Shown here piece by piece: positions 27,901 through 35,514 of a stretch of DNA of 64,000 nt; within the stretch, counting starts at the first letter, position 1; every line of letters begins with the position of its first letter. Both the position numbers and the translations under genes were made by a program. The notes under the pieces are model-generated. The model did no database searches. It saw nothing but the letters and a program-made list of their open reading frames with translations, and was not told where the DNA came from. The DNA is from Bermanella marisrubri. Lineage in GTDB: Bacteria; Pseudomonadota; Gammaproteobacteria; Pseudomonadales; Oceanobacteraceae. Location of the stretch: positions 1,121,001-1,185,000 of the forward strand of contig NZ_CP051183.1 of assembly GCF_012295615.1 (NCBI RefSeq), given 5' to 3'.

Positions 27901-28095
27901 TAAGCTTTCTACTTCTTTTGCACTGGCACCTGGATAAGCAATGAAGACGTTGGCAAAGGTGACATCGATTTGCGGTTCTTCTTCTTTTGGTGTGACGGCA
28001 ATAGCAAAGAAACCCAGTAGCAAACCAAACAAAGCCAGCAATGGTGTAATAGCGTTATTTTGAAATGTTTGTGCAATGCGACCACTGATTCCCAT
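24904..28095 (-). CDS. RND efflux pump, inner-membrane transporter (AcrB/HAE1-like)
   Basis: A 1063-residue RND transporter with the usual 12-helix layout and two large periplasmic loops. The N-terminal ITPLLALFGLLLGFFAI and TPKEEEPQIDV are typical of the CusA/AcrB superfamily branch represented by PA-type drug pumps. The proton-relay pair Asp413-Asp414 lies in helix 4 (GILVDDAIVVVENIH). A long cytoplasmic insertion after helix 6 is charged (DHDKEDEQSNK). The start lies one base after the membrane-fusion gene stop, with AGGAG inside that gene's last codons, so the two are translationally coupled. No outer-membrane channel gene is adjacent, so it probably uses a TolC-like partner encoded elsewhere. 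The substrate is unknown. Confidence 0.94.
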   Translation of the reverse strand: MGISGRIAQTFQNNAITPLLALFGLLLGFFAIAVTPKEEEPQIDVTFANVFIAYPGASAKEVESLISTPAEQVLSEIPGVDEIYSVSRSGMSVLTVAFEVGLERETAILNLYNQVYSHADWLPQNLGASQPLIKPMGIDDVPIMSLTLHSDDKTVSQRELTDLAHLLEVELKRIPGTRDIYTQGQHHDVVSVRLDPVRLNAYGITYDDVSNTLRSSNAASPARNIAKNNELIQIQAGNFLSEPREVEELVVGMSQNGSPIYLADVANIELGIDTPDAQVFHFSESQKQSRAAMTIAIAKQPGTNAFDITQAIEKRLAQLKGVSIPDNIHVDVTRNYGDTAKAKSDQLIAKLLFATAAVVLLVLATMSWREAVIVGGAIFITLAITLFASWAWGFTLNRISLFALIFSIGILVDDAIVVVENIHRHLHMGGKKILEAIPLAVDEVGGPTILATFTVIAALMPMAFVSGLMGPYMSPIPINASTGMLISLVIAFVVTPWLSYKLLKNQDFASHSADHDKEDEQSNKIYDIFNRIMRPLIQGEKAEKNRLKMLGFVIGLILLAVTLPVMKLVVLKMLPFDNKSEFQVIVDMPEGTPMEETLAVLEELGTELQNESTVKDYQVYAGVNAPINFNGLVRQYYLRNEPHMGDIQVNLVGKDDRDEQSHDIALRVRPKLQAIGARYDANVKVVEVPPGPPVMAPIVAEVYGANYEQQLQTAKQLRSVFESTVDIIDVDDSIEAAQAKTLIRIDRQKAAQQAVPYGSIVEVLDAALAGHDVSYLHSEQKKYATPIRIEFEEADKADWQALLQTPVRNMKGELIPISELVYLEQSSIDQTIYHKNLLPVVFVNADMAGELDSPLYGLFDMSFQLDDNGEQDEFSPKQYFISQPEVSHEPSIKWDGEWQITYETFRDMGIAYGVGMILIYLLVVAQFKSYLVPLIIMAPIPLTIIGVMPGHALLGAQFTATSMIGMIALAGIIVRNSILLVDFINQELDKGTDLVEAAIQSAAVRTKPILLTGIAAMTGAFFILTDPIFNGLAISLIFGILISTIFTLVLIPMLYYVYLRKRV

Positions 28096-28096
28096 G

Positions 28097-29113
28097 TTAA
28101 AGCTCCTTATTCGCCATCACGGCATAAGGCTTAAGAGAAATGGTTTCACCATCTCGCAATCCGGATAGCACTTCGATCTGATCACCATAGCGATGGCCAA
28201 TGCGTACTTGACGTAAAATATAGCCGCTATCCAATTTTACATAGACACTGTTTAAGTCACCTTTTTGCATCAGTGCGCGTTCGGGAATACGTAGGCTTTG
28301 TTTCTCACCCATTGGGACCTTAAGCTTGACCCACATCCCTGGGAATAGATGGGAGCCTTCACTATTGACCTCCACACGGACGCGAAAACTATGGCTATTT
28401 GGATCCGCATAAGGGAATACGGTCACCTTTTCTGCATCGAGTAGCGCTTCTTCTGAATTGTGTTGGTATGCCACTTTAAAATCTTTCTGCTCGCTCAAGT
28501 GAGGCGAAAAACGCTGTGGGATATCGGCAACGGCACGTAGTTTAGCGAGAGAAAGCCCTGTCATCAGTGGCATGCCAGGATTCACAGCTTCGCCTACCTC
28601 AACATGACGGGTCTTCACGATACCAGAGTAGGGGGCTCTGATTTGTGTGTAGCTTAGCTGTTCTTTGGCTTGCTCCAGTTGTGCTCGTGCGGCTTTGACT
28701 TGCGCACTAGCGGCGGCAGCTCTGGCTTTAATTGAGTCGAACTCCCCTTGGCTAATGGAACCTTGCTCATGCAGGGGTTCACTGCGTTTAAGCAGGGCTT
28801 TAGCGTCGTCATTAGCGGCTTGAGCCTGTAATAATCCAGCTTGCGCCTGTTCGAAGGCTGCCTTTTGCTGCTTGTTGCGTAGTTCGATGATGATCGTGCC
28901 TTGCTCAACGTAATCATTGACGTCGAAGGCAATGCTCTGAATGCGACCACTGGTTTGTGCGCTGACAGTAGCCTCGTTAACGGCCTCTATACGTGCTTCC
29001 AAGCTATACCAGTTTCGGTAGTTATCCAGCGTTACCTGATAATCTTGGCCAATACTCGTGAAACTGCTTAAAACGGCAGCCAAAGTAACGGCTATACGAG
29101 GAAGTGTTTTCAT
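28097..29113 (-). CDS. RND efflux pump, periplasmic membrane-fusion protein
   Basis: A 338-residue HlyD/AcrA-type adaptor with signal peptide (MKTLPRIAVTLAAVLSS, cleavage near SIGQ). The split lipoyl domain appears as ARIEAVNEATVSAQTSGRI and later YTQIRAPYSGIVKTRHVEVGEAV. They flank a coiled-coil hairpin rich in Ala, Gln and Glu (about residues 85-150). Beta-barrel and membrane-proximal domains follow, ending with GLRDGETISLKPYAVM. AGGAT precedes the ATG. It is the first gene of the operon with the RND transporter. No regulator gene lies beside it; the 498 bases upstream carry no clear operator. Confidence 0.92.
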   Translation of the reverse strand: MKTLPRIAVTLAAVLSSFTSIGQDYQVTLDNYRNWYSLEARIEAVNEATVSAQTSGRIQSIAFDVNDYVEQGTIIIELRNKQQKAAFEQAQAGLLQAQAANDDAKALLKRSEPLHEQGSISQGEFDSIKARAAAASAQVKAARAQLEQAKEQLSYTQIRAPYSGIVKTRHVEVGEAVNPGMPLMTGLSLAKLRAVADIPQRFSPHLSEQKDFKVAYQHNSEEALLDAEKVTVFPYADPNSHSFRVRVEVNSEGSHLFPGMWVKLKVPMGEKQSLRIPERALMQKGDLNSVYVKLDSGYILRQVRIGHRYGDQIEVLSGLRDGETISLKPYAVMANKEL

Positions 29114-29611
29114 AAATCCTACCCTTTACCACCCTATACTTGAGTCTAGCTCAGCATAAGGTATATTTATTCGAAATGTCTAAATTAGTATTACCTAATA
29201 TAAAGGCGAAAAGAGAGATTTGCAAGAGGGCATGTAGGAGGTCGAGTTGACCGCCTGTGATAGATAGTCTTGTTAGGTGCCGCTATTTGGAGGATAAAAT
29301 TAATCTATAAAGTCGTAAAATCAGACATTTTTTGAATCATTATGACGAAAATATGAAGTTTTATTTGCATCAAATTGTAACGGATTAAATTCTTATGTGT
29401 GTAGATAGTGCATATGTATTTTCGAGAGTTTGTTAGCCTTACTTGATACAAAATAAAGTTTCATGAAATTTTATTAAACCGAAAAAAATTCTAAATTATT
29501 GTGTCCAAGAAAAATCGCTACGTTGGCACAACTACTGCTTTTTTACTCTGATTAGGTTCACGGCTAAAAATGAAAACTGATAAAGCCGCTGAATTTAATT
29601 TGGAGAACAAA
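29114..29611. other. 498-base AT-rich intergenic region, two divergent promoters expected
   Basis: It separates the reverse-strand efflux operon from the forward cyanophycinase-like gene. No convincing gene, RNA or repeat was found. One imperfect hairpin (AGGAGGTC/GACCGCCT) lies near 29236-29256. The half next to 29600 is strongly AT-rich, which could be a long 5' leader or an H-NS-type silencing target. Confidence 0.5.
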
Positions 29612-31024
29612 ATGAAAAAATTAAAACAAATAAGTTTGGCAGGAATGATTCTGGCGGCAAGTACCGTTTCTATGGCGTGTACCACGGAAGAAACTGCTTC
29701 CAATAATTCTGATCGCGATGCTACTGCAGGTATATGTTCTGGAACCACATTGCAAGGTAGCATCAGTAATCGTCGTGATGTGGATTGGTTCAGTTTCGAG
29801 GTAACGTCAGCAGGAACCATTTCAGTGACTTTGGATCACGATAGTCGTGATGACTTTGATTGGGATTTATACCCTGCGTCGGGATCCTCTATTGCAAGTG
29901 GTTCGACGAGTCAGATTCCAGAAACAGGATCAACCAGCGTTAGTAATGCGGGCACATATTATTTAAAAGTCAGTCGCTATTCGGGGACAGGCTGGTACGA
30001 CCTAACCATCAATTTCCCTCAAGGTTCTGGTGGTGATACGGGTGGCGGTAACACAGGTGGCACCGATGGTTGTGGTTATGGAGCTATTCCATCTAAACCA
30101 TCAGGTTTAACAGAGTATGTTACGGGTGATATTAATGATGTATGTCCTTCTGGCCTTATAGCGGGTAATGGTGCCTCATTATTGATGGGTGGGGGTTCAG
30201 ATGTTGACAACGCGTTTTCTCAAAACGTTGTTAATCATATTGGGTCTAGTATGGATACCGTAGTGTTACGTGCCGATGATAGCAATGGTTACAATAGTTA
30301 CCTTGCTAGCTTAATGGCCAGTGATTCAGTGATCACCTTGGTTGTCGACTCACGTACTCTTGCTAATAGTGATTATGTTGAATGGTTAGTTAAAAGTGCA
30401 GAGTTTGTTTTTGTGGCTGGCGGTGATCAATCGGCTTACTTAAACGCTTGGGAAAATACAAAGCTTTCAGCAGCACTGCAACATGTATACGACAAAGGTG
30501 GTGTCATCGGTGGAACGTCTGCGGGTATGGCAGTTATGGGTTCTACAATGTATGACCCTGATGGTATTCTCGGTGCTGTTTCTAGCGAGGTCGTTACTAA
30601 TTACTGCCATTCAACTTTGAATTTCTCTCAGGGAATGCTTTCTGTTCCAGCATTAGCCAATACAGTTACCGATACCCATTTTTACGAGCGCGATAGAATG
30701 GGACGCTCAATGGTATTCTTGGCGCGACAGGCTACCAATCATAAAGTCATCGCAGCCAGTGAGGGTACTTCGTTATTTGTTGAGGCCGATGGCAATGCCA
30801 CGGTTGTAGGTAGCTATGAAATTTATGTGTTGTATAACGGTACAAGCTCCAATCTGCAGCAAGGTCAGTGTGGATCTCCAGTTATTTATAATAATGTAAA
30901 CCGTGTGAAGCTATTGTCTGGTCAGAGTATCAACCTAAATACTTTGCAGCATAATGGTGATGAAATTGAGATTTCTATTGATGGACGCAATACTCAATTC
31001 TATAGCCCAACTTCCCCTTATTAA
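29612..31024 (+). CDS. Secreted cyanophycinase-like peptidase (S51) with PPC domain
   Basis: The ATG at 29612 follows GGAG at good spacing and gives a signal peptide (MKKLKQISLAG..., ending SMAC). It may be cleaved by signal peptidase I, or by II at Cys23. The 470-residue product has a bacterial pre-peptidase C-terminal (PPC) domain at about residues 35-136 (RRDVDWFSFEV, GTYYLKVSRY). A Gly/Thr linker follows (GGDTGGGNTGG), then a peptidase S51 domain. The nucleophile is Ser303 in IGGTSAGMAVMG. The segment DTHFYERDRMGRS matches the conserved S51 region. Cyanophycinase cuts beta-Asp-Arg dipeptides from cyanophycin, but the true substrate of this exported member is unknown. Confidence 0.85.
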   Translation: MKKLKQISLAGMILAASTVSMACTTEETASNNSDRDATAGICSGTTLQGSISNRRDVDWFSFEVTSAGTISVTLDHDSRDDFDWDLYPASGSSIASGSTSQIPETGSTSVSNAGTYYLKVSRYSGTGWYDLTINFPQGSGGDTGGGNTGGTDGCGYGAIPSKPSGLTEYVTGDINDVCPSGLIAGNGASLLMGGGSDVDNAFSQNVVNHIGSSMDTVVLRADDSNGYNSYLASLMASDSVITLVVDSRTLANSDYVEWLVKSAEFVFVAGGDQSAYLNAWENTKLSAALQHVYDKGGVIGGTSAGMAVMGSTMYDPDGILGAVSSEVVTNYCHSTLNFSQGMLSVPALANTVTDTHFYERDRMGRSMVFLARQATNHKVIAASEGTSLFVEADGNATVVGSYEIYVLYNGTSSNLQQGQCGSPVIYNNVNRVKLLSGQSINLNTLQHNGDEIEISIDGRNTQFYSPTSPY

Positions 31025-31064
31025 AGTAAGCTAGTTATTAACGTAAATAAAAAATAGCACCCTT

Positions 31065-31100
31065 GGGCCCGATGTGTTCACTTCATCGGGCTCTTTTTTA
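31065..31100 (+). terminator. Intrinsic terminator of the cyanophycinase-like gene
   Basis: Stem GCCCGATG (31067-31074) pairs with CATCGGGC (31084-31091) around a 9-base loop, extendable by two pairs including one G-U. It is followed by TCTTTTTT. It lies about 40 bases after the stop codon. Confidence 0.85.
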
Positions 31101-31109
31101 TGGGATTTA

Positions 31110-32147
31110 TTATTTGAATTCTTCTAGTCGATACGATGCTGATTGGAATTCAGGTTTCAGTAAAGGCGCTCTTTGCATTGGCATGGTTACTTTGGCAAGG
31201 CTGAGTTTTTTTATAACATAGGGGCCGTTCTCTTGTGATTCCTGAATCAGTCCACCATCAAATATCAATGAAACATTTTGTTTTCCCGTAGACAGTTCAA
31301 AAGAGTTTTGACTGGATGAGATTGCTACCCTCGTAAGGCTATAAAGTGATCCTTGAATATAATAGCGACCAACTTCGCTGACATTCACTTCGATGTCCCA
31401 TTGCAAGTTTCCGTTGTCATTAATAAACGATTGCTCTTCGCCAGTTACTTCAATGTCAGGTTGTGAAAGCGTGAAGCTGATATCGTCAATAACTTGGTAC
31501 TCATGATTAACCACTTGTACATTATAAATACCTGGAGATACGTCATATTGGGCTAGATCAATGGTACCTTGATACAACTTATCTTGATCGTTATCGGCCA
31601 GTTCTATTTTAGTAATTGTTCTCTGTTGACCCTGTAATAATACTGCAGAGAAAGTAGTAACTTGGGGTTGTTGGTCTTTGTTCATTAACCTAGCGTAGAC
31701 ATTTACGATATCTGATTTCAGATAATACTTGGCGTCGCTCCAGATAGTCATGCCCACTTTTTTATCTGGATTCAGTGTGGTGCGCTCATCCACTGCGTAG
31801 CGCTGTGTGATTGGGTCTTGCCGTTCAGTAGTAATGGGCGTGTTGGTCGCAAGGTGTTGTTGAAAGCGTTTTGCTTCTTCTAATACACGTTTTTGAAGAT
31901 CTGTTTTATGGTGTAGTGTTTCTAAATGTGATTGTGCGCGCGATGTTTCGTTCATTATAGGCACTTCTATTGACGTGCCAGATGTGTGATTGATTGTAAT
32001 TAACGAGTCTGGCTTTGATTTATATAAAATTGACGGTTTATTGTTTGGCTCCGGATGCGTGCTGCTTGTCTTAATGTCAACTTTATATTGACTGCCAATT
32101 ACGACCAATATTAGAGGAATAATTGCAATCAGAATTATTTTTTTCAT
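31110..32147 (-). CDS. Exported protein of unknown function (DUF4785-like)
   Basis: A 345-residue protein with an N-terminal signal or anchor helix (MKKIILIAIIPLILVVIGS). The middle starts with a helical part (SHLETLHHKTDLQKRVLEEAKRFQQHL). Two beta-sandwich-like parts follow: SDIVNVYARLMNKDQQPQV with YQGTIDLAQYDVSPGIYNVQV, and LQWDIEVNVSEVGRYYIQGSLY. This layout resembles the DUF4785 / choice-of-anchor class of secreted proteins, but I cannot confirm the family. It is convergent with the cyanophycinase-like gene. A terminator separates it from the upstream hydrolase gene, so it has its own promoter. Confidence 0.68.
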   Translation of the reverse strand: MKKIILIAIIPLILVVIGSQYKVDIKTSSTHPEPNNKPSILYKSKPDSLITINHTSGTSIEVPIMNETSRAQSHLETLHHKTDLQKRVLEEAKRFQQHLATNTPITTERQDPITQRYAVDERTTLNPDKKVGMTIWSDAKYYLKSDIVNVYARLMNKDQQPQVTTFSAVLLQGQQRTITKIELADNDQDKLYQGTIDLAQYDVSPGIYNVQVVNHEYQVIDDISFTLSQPDIEVTGEEQSFINDNGNLQWDIEVNVSEVGRYYIQGSLYSLTRVAISSSQNSFELSTGKQNVSLIFDGGLIQESQENGPYVIKKLSLAKVTMPMQRAPLLKPEFQSASYRLEEFK

Positions 32148-32162
32148 ATACAGCGACCAAAA

Positions 32163-32221
32163 TAAAAAAGTGATACCTGCGCGTATTAACGTGAGCCAAA
32201 GCTTCGTTCACAGGTATCACT
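32163..32221 (-). terminator. Intrinsic terminator after the secreted hydrolase
   Basis: An 11-bp perfect stem (AGTGATACCTG at 32169-32179 with CAGGTATCACT at 32211-32221) carries a long 31-base loop that can form a small inner hairpin (GTGA/TCAC). On the reverse strand it ends in TTTTTTATT. It lies 28 bases after the stop of the gene at 32249-33373. Confidence 0.78.
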
Positions 32222-32248
32222 AAAAGGCGGTATTACTTCTAGGTTTAA

Positions 32249-33373
32249 TTAAAGTTCGGTACAAGTAGCGATACGTGCGGCCATATTTTTACCATTGCCA
32301 CAGCTCATGCCATTTTCAATGTTGGTATAATCTGGATAGCTTATGCCGCCATTGCGTTCAGAATCATGATCAGTGTAAACACTAGCCATGTTGTATGTAC
32401 GCGGCGTACCTTTGTTAGCGTTATTGCAGCGGAACTTAGGGCTGCCATAGGCAATGCCGAAGAAGGTTTTATATTGGTTCAAGTCATCCCAGAGATTTCG
32501 CTTTGGTGAGCCCGCACAAGACATTTGCGAAGCAAGATTAATGTAGCCGTCGTCTTCACCAGTAAGCAAGCCGGCACTGGCACCTTCGACACCAGGAAAA
32601 CTTTTATACCCTCCCATTACATACACAGGTGCGGCCAAATTGGTACCGATCATGTTTCGTGCTAGGTATGTATCATTGGTCTGCAACCACTCAACACTAG
32701 GGTTACAGTCTTTACCCAAAAATGCTGCGTTAATCAGTGAGTCTAACCAATTGCCGTTACATAAACGGTCAGCACCTTCCGTACCTCCAATGGCTCCACC
32801 TAAGGTGAAAATACCGTGAATATTTTCAAACGCTGATTGGTAGTCAACAGAAACAGAGTTCCCGTTTGCATCGAATGCAATATTAAAGTACGGCGAGCCT
32901 GTAATAGCATTGCCGGACATGAATATCATTTGCTGTGCTCCCTGGCTGTGGCTTACTACCCAGAAGTCATCGCTAGAGTTGCATTGTGTGCCTGCCTGTT
33001 CATGAATGTAGCCATCTCCGTTGCCTTGTTTGATGGCGACCATTTGACGGGCAATTTCACCGGCGGTTTCGTTTCGCCAATATGGATAACCACTGGCATC
33101 GGTGCTGTCGTAACCGACAATGGCATAATTGTCATTTGGTCCTAGTAAGTGCGCAAAAAAATCAGCACCGGCATATCTGTCAAAATGAGAACTTCGCCAA
33201 TAGTCTAAAGCAGGTTGATCGGTGCCGTTTTTATAATTGCCTTGCGTACCATGGCCATGAACCATGATGTAGCAGTTTTCGGAAGATGCCATGTTTGCGA
33301 ATACCAAGCTCGTTGCGATGGCAAGGATGCCAAGCACTCGCTTGTATATAGAAACAAAAGTCGGTTGTTTCAT
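32249..33373 (-). CDS. Secreted alpha/beta-hydrolase-like protein
   Basis: A 374-residue exported protein with a signal peptide (hydrophobic stretch around residues 12-26, cleavage near MASSEN). MVHGHGTQGNY near residues 37-47 resembles the oxyanion region of lipases. VVSHSQGAQQ near residue 140 is a G/S-x-S-x-G nucleophile elbow, so an alpha/beta-hydrolase fold with a catalytic Ser is likely. An Asp or His is expected near YTDHDSERNGG. Many cysteines (CNGNW, KDCNP, CAGSP, RCNN, CGNG, ATC) suggest a disulfide-stabilised extracellular enzyme. The substrate is not identifiable; esterase, lipase or depolymerase is possible. Confidence 0.72.
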   Translation of the reverse strand: MKQPTFVSIYKRVLGILAIATSLVFANMASSENCYIMVHGHGTQGNYKNGTDQPALDYWRSSHFDRYAGADFFAHLLGPNDNYAIVGYDSTDASGYPYWRNETAGEIARQMVAIKQGNGDGYIHEQAGTQCNSSDDFWVVSHSQGAQQMIFMSGNAITGSPYFNIAFDANGNSVSVDYQSAFENIHGIFTLGGAIGGTEGADRLCNGNWLDSLINAAFLGKDCNPSVEWLQTNDTYLARNMIGTNLAAPVYVMGGYKSFPGVEGASAGLLTGEDDGYINLASQMSCAGSPKRNLWDDLNQYKTFFGIAYGSPKFRCNNANKGTPRTYNMASVYTDHDSERNGGISYPDYTNIENGMSCGNGKNMAARIATCTEL

Positions 33374-33577
33374 GTCGGGCCCTCATTGTCACGCTGATTA
33401 GCGTTTGCGAGTTAATTGTTATCTTTATTATTGTGTCGCGTCCTGCGAGGGATCTAGCTGTTCCATTTTGTTATTCAGTATTTTCCATAACGCTTATTTG
33501 AGCCATAACCATATAGGCCAAGAGTCTTACATTTGTGGCCAAAATCAAAAGTAATTCGCTCTATAAAGGACTGATTA

Positions 33578-34663
33578 CTAAAAGAGCTCCTCATGACGCG
33601 GAAGTGTTTGGTGATTATCTTTATACTGTTGCGGAGATAAGCCAAACCAGCGTTTAAACGCTCGACTGAAACTTGAAGTATTTTGGTAGCCAAGTTCTTC
33701 AGCGAGTTTGTCTAGAGCAATATTGCCGAGCTGAACTTGCTTAATGGCTTGTCGCTTTCGTTCAGTCTCAAATAAGGCTTTGTAGCTGACGCCAACGTTC
33801 TTCAAGTGTCTACGTAATGATCGTGGACTTAAATGCAACTTGTTGGCCAGACGTTCAAGGGTGATTTGATTAAACGACATTGAGCGTATGACTTGCTTTA
33901 CTTGTTTGATAATGAGCTCATCGGATTCATATTTCATTAAAAAGCGCTTGCACAACTTTTCGTGGTATTCTGCGGCCTCTACATTGGCATAGATGATTTT
34001 AGAATTGAGTGTCTTTTCCGGAATCAAAACGCGATTATTCTTTTTAGCAAACGTTACCTGATTACCAAAATAGTGTTTGAAGGGCCTTGCGTACTCCCCT
34101 TTATTCACTGTGAATTCGAAATCAAGATCAATTTGATCCGTTCCTAGACAGAATTTGCCTAGATTAAAAATGGCGCCATAAATGTATTCGATGAAGTGCT
34201 GAATGGCGTGCTCATTGGTATTGGTTAGGGCTTGAGAAGGGCCGACTTCAAAAACGCCCACACCTTTGTGAATACTGAACTGGAATTGAAACATCTGAGT
34301 GAACAACACCTGATAACGACAGAGCAGCGTCATGGCTTCAGCGACAGTATTACTGGCCATTATGCGGCAGGCCAAAACCCCATCATGATTAATGAAGAAT
34401 TGCTCTCCAAGTTTAAGCGCATAGCATGGGTCGGTTATTTCCAAACGAATACGCTGTATTAGATCTAGGTATTGCGATAGCAAAATAGAGCGATCTTGAT
34501 AGCAAAACTCAGTGGCCTGAATTCCACATTCCAATAACAGTGATTGCGTATCAATACCATCCGCCTGCGCGAACTTCAGTAGTGGTTTTACATTGGATAT
34601 TGGAATCCCTGTTTCACCACGATTAATAAATCGCGGTGTGGTCAAATACGCATCGTGTTCCAT
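33578..34663 (-). CDS. AraC-family transcriptional regulator (OruR/ArgR-like layout)
   Basis: A 361-residue cytoplasmic regulator. The N-terminal ~220 residues match the Arabinose_bd-type domain of the OruR/MmsR subgroup (PLLKFAQADGIDTQSLLLECGI, GVLACRIMASNTVAEAMTLLCRY). The C-terminal double HTH covers about residues 255-355 (ITLERLANKLHLSPRSLRRHL and IALDKLAEELGYQNTSSFSRAFKRWFGLSP). The inducer is unknown. It lies between a secreted hydrolase and a PadR gene, all on the reverse strand, with about 170-200 bases on each side, so it is probably a single-gene unit. Confidence 0.9.
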   Translation of the reverse strand: MEHDAYLTTPRFINRGETGIPISNVKPLLKFAQADGIDTQSLLLECGIQATEFCYQDRSILLSQYLDLIQRIRLEITDPCYALKLGEQFFINHDGVLACRIMASNTVAEAMTLLCRYQVLFTQMFQFQFSIHKGVGVFEVGPSQALTNTNEHAIQHFIEYIYGAIFNLGKFCLGTDQIDLDFEFTVNKGEYARPFKHYFGNQVTFAKKNNRVLIPEKTLNSKIIYANVEAAEYHEKLCKRFLMKYESDELIIKQVKQVIRSMSFNQITLERLANKLHLSPRSLRRHLKNVGVSYKALFETERKRQAIKQVQLGNIALDKLAEELGYQNTSSFSRAFKRWFGLSPQQYKDNHQTLPRHEELF

Positions 34664-34835
34664 GGTGGCCGATTTCTACTACTTTATTCTTATTTTGGTA
34701 GAAGCTTACCGATTTCGCGAAAATAAAAAAATTATCGTGATGGCTTTGGCCCAATTTGATGGCGAGCGTGTCACCTTTGGAGTGCTGATTAGAACAAATG
34801 TTTGTTTTTGGCGTTTACCGACTAGTTCGTATGAT

Positions 34836-35375
34836 CTAGGTATTTTTTGCTAGGAAGGTTTCTACCTCTCTGGCCCACTCTAACCAAGCTTGCTCACCGA
34901 GAATCCCACGGCGCAACGTTAGGTATGGCAGAGTGTATTGTGGTTTTTGTTCTGGAGATAAGGCTAGGTAATCTTGCTCTAAATCTAAGAACGTTTGCAG
35001 CATGCGCTGGTGTACTAGCTTGTGTTGCTGTACCTCATTCAGCAGACTTGTATTGTCTGTAAGGTGGCCGGCATAGAGTTTTACTAAAAGCGCGTCGTTA
35101 ACCTTATCGATTTTGACTGGTTGAGCGATCCAGTCGAGTAGCGCCTTGTGGCCCTTATCGGTGACGCGATATACCTTGCGGTCTGGACGGTCGTGCTGTG
35201 ATTCCACATCGTATTCTAATAATCCTTGCTCACGCATGGCTTTAAGCTGAGCGTAGATCTGCTGGTGACTAGCATTCCAGAAATACCCCAATCGAGACTT
35301 AAAGCGCTTGAGTAAGTCGTAGCCAGAACCTTCCTCGGTTTCTAATAAAGTTAATATTGCGTGTTTCAGTGACAT
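34836..35375 (-). CDS. PadR-family transcriptional repressor
   Basis: A 179-residue regulator. The N-terminal winged helix is typical of PadR: SLKHAILTLLETEEGSGYDLLKRF, then FWNASHQQIYAQLKAMREQGLLEYD and YRVTDKGHKALLDW. The C-terminal ~90 residues are helical (dimerisation, PadR-C / Vir_act_alpha_C type). It is divergent from the oxidoreductase gene across 139 bases that hold two 20-bp palindromes, its probable operators. Repression of its own promoter and of the oxidoreductase-MAPEG operon is inferred; PadR proteins are often released by small aromatic or lipophilic compounds. Confidence 0.92.
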   Translation of the reverse strand: MSLKHAILTLLETEEGSGYDLLKRFKSRLGYFWNASHQQIYAQLKAMREQGLLEYDVESQHDRPDRKVYRVTDKGHKALLDWIAQPVKIDKVNDALLVKLYAGHLTDNTSLLNEVQQHKLVHQRMLQTFLDLEQDYLALSPEQKPQYTLPYLTLRRGILGEQAWLEWAREVETFLAKNT

Positions 35376-35423
35376 GGTGAGCTTCGATATGAATGTGTCT
35401 TTATTCTATTGCTCAAATTAGTT

Positions 35424-35443
35424 ATATGCAATTTGTTGCATAT
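35424..35443. promoter_or_regulatory. Putative PadR operator, site 1
   Basis: The 20-bp palindrome ATATGCAATTTGTTGCATAT has perfect 8-base arms around TTTG. It lies 49 bases upstream of the padR start and overlaps a TTGCAT hexamer usable as a -35 element for the forward gene. The AT-rich arms match the ATGCAT-like style of PadR operators. Assignment is by position and symmetry. Confidence 0.75.
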
Positions 35444-35465
35444 GGCTAGATAGGGTGCTAATTTT

Positions 35466-35485
35466 ATATGCAACAAATTGCATAT
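35466..35485. promoter_or_regulatory. Putative PadR operator, site 2 (reverse complement of site 1)
   Basis: The 20-bp palindrome ATATGCAACAAATTGCATAT is the exact reverse complement of site 1, with the same 8-base arms. Its centre is 42 bp from that of site 1, close to four helical turns, so two dimers could bind on the same DNA face. It ends 29 bases before the oxidoreductase start. Confidence 0.75.
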
Positions 35486-35514
35486 AAAAATAACAACGCA
35501 AAAAGGGGATAGCC

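Noticed and set aside
33475-33693. Reverse 72-residue frame at the end of the AraC gene
   Set aside because: It overlaps the AraC HTH coding part in another frame; the product is low quality.
34593-34853. Forward 86-residue frame between AraC and PadR
   Set aside because: It overlaps both neighbouring real genes on the opposite strand and has no family-like sequence.
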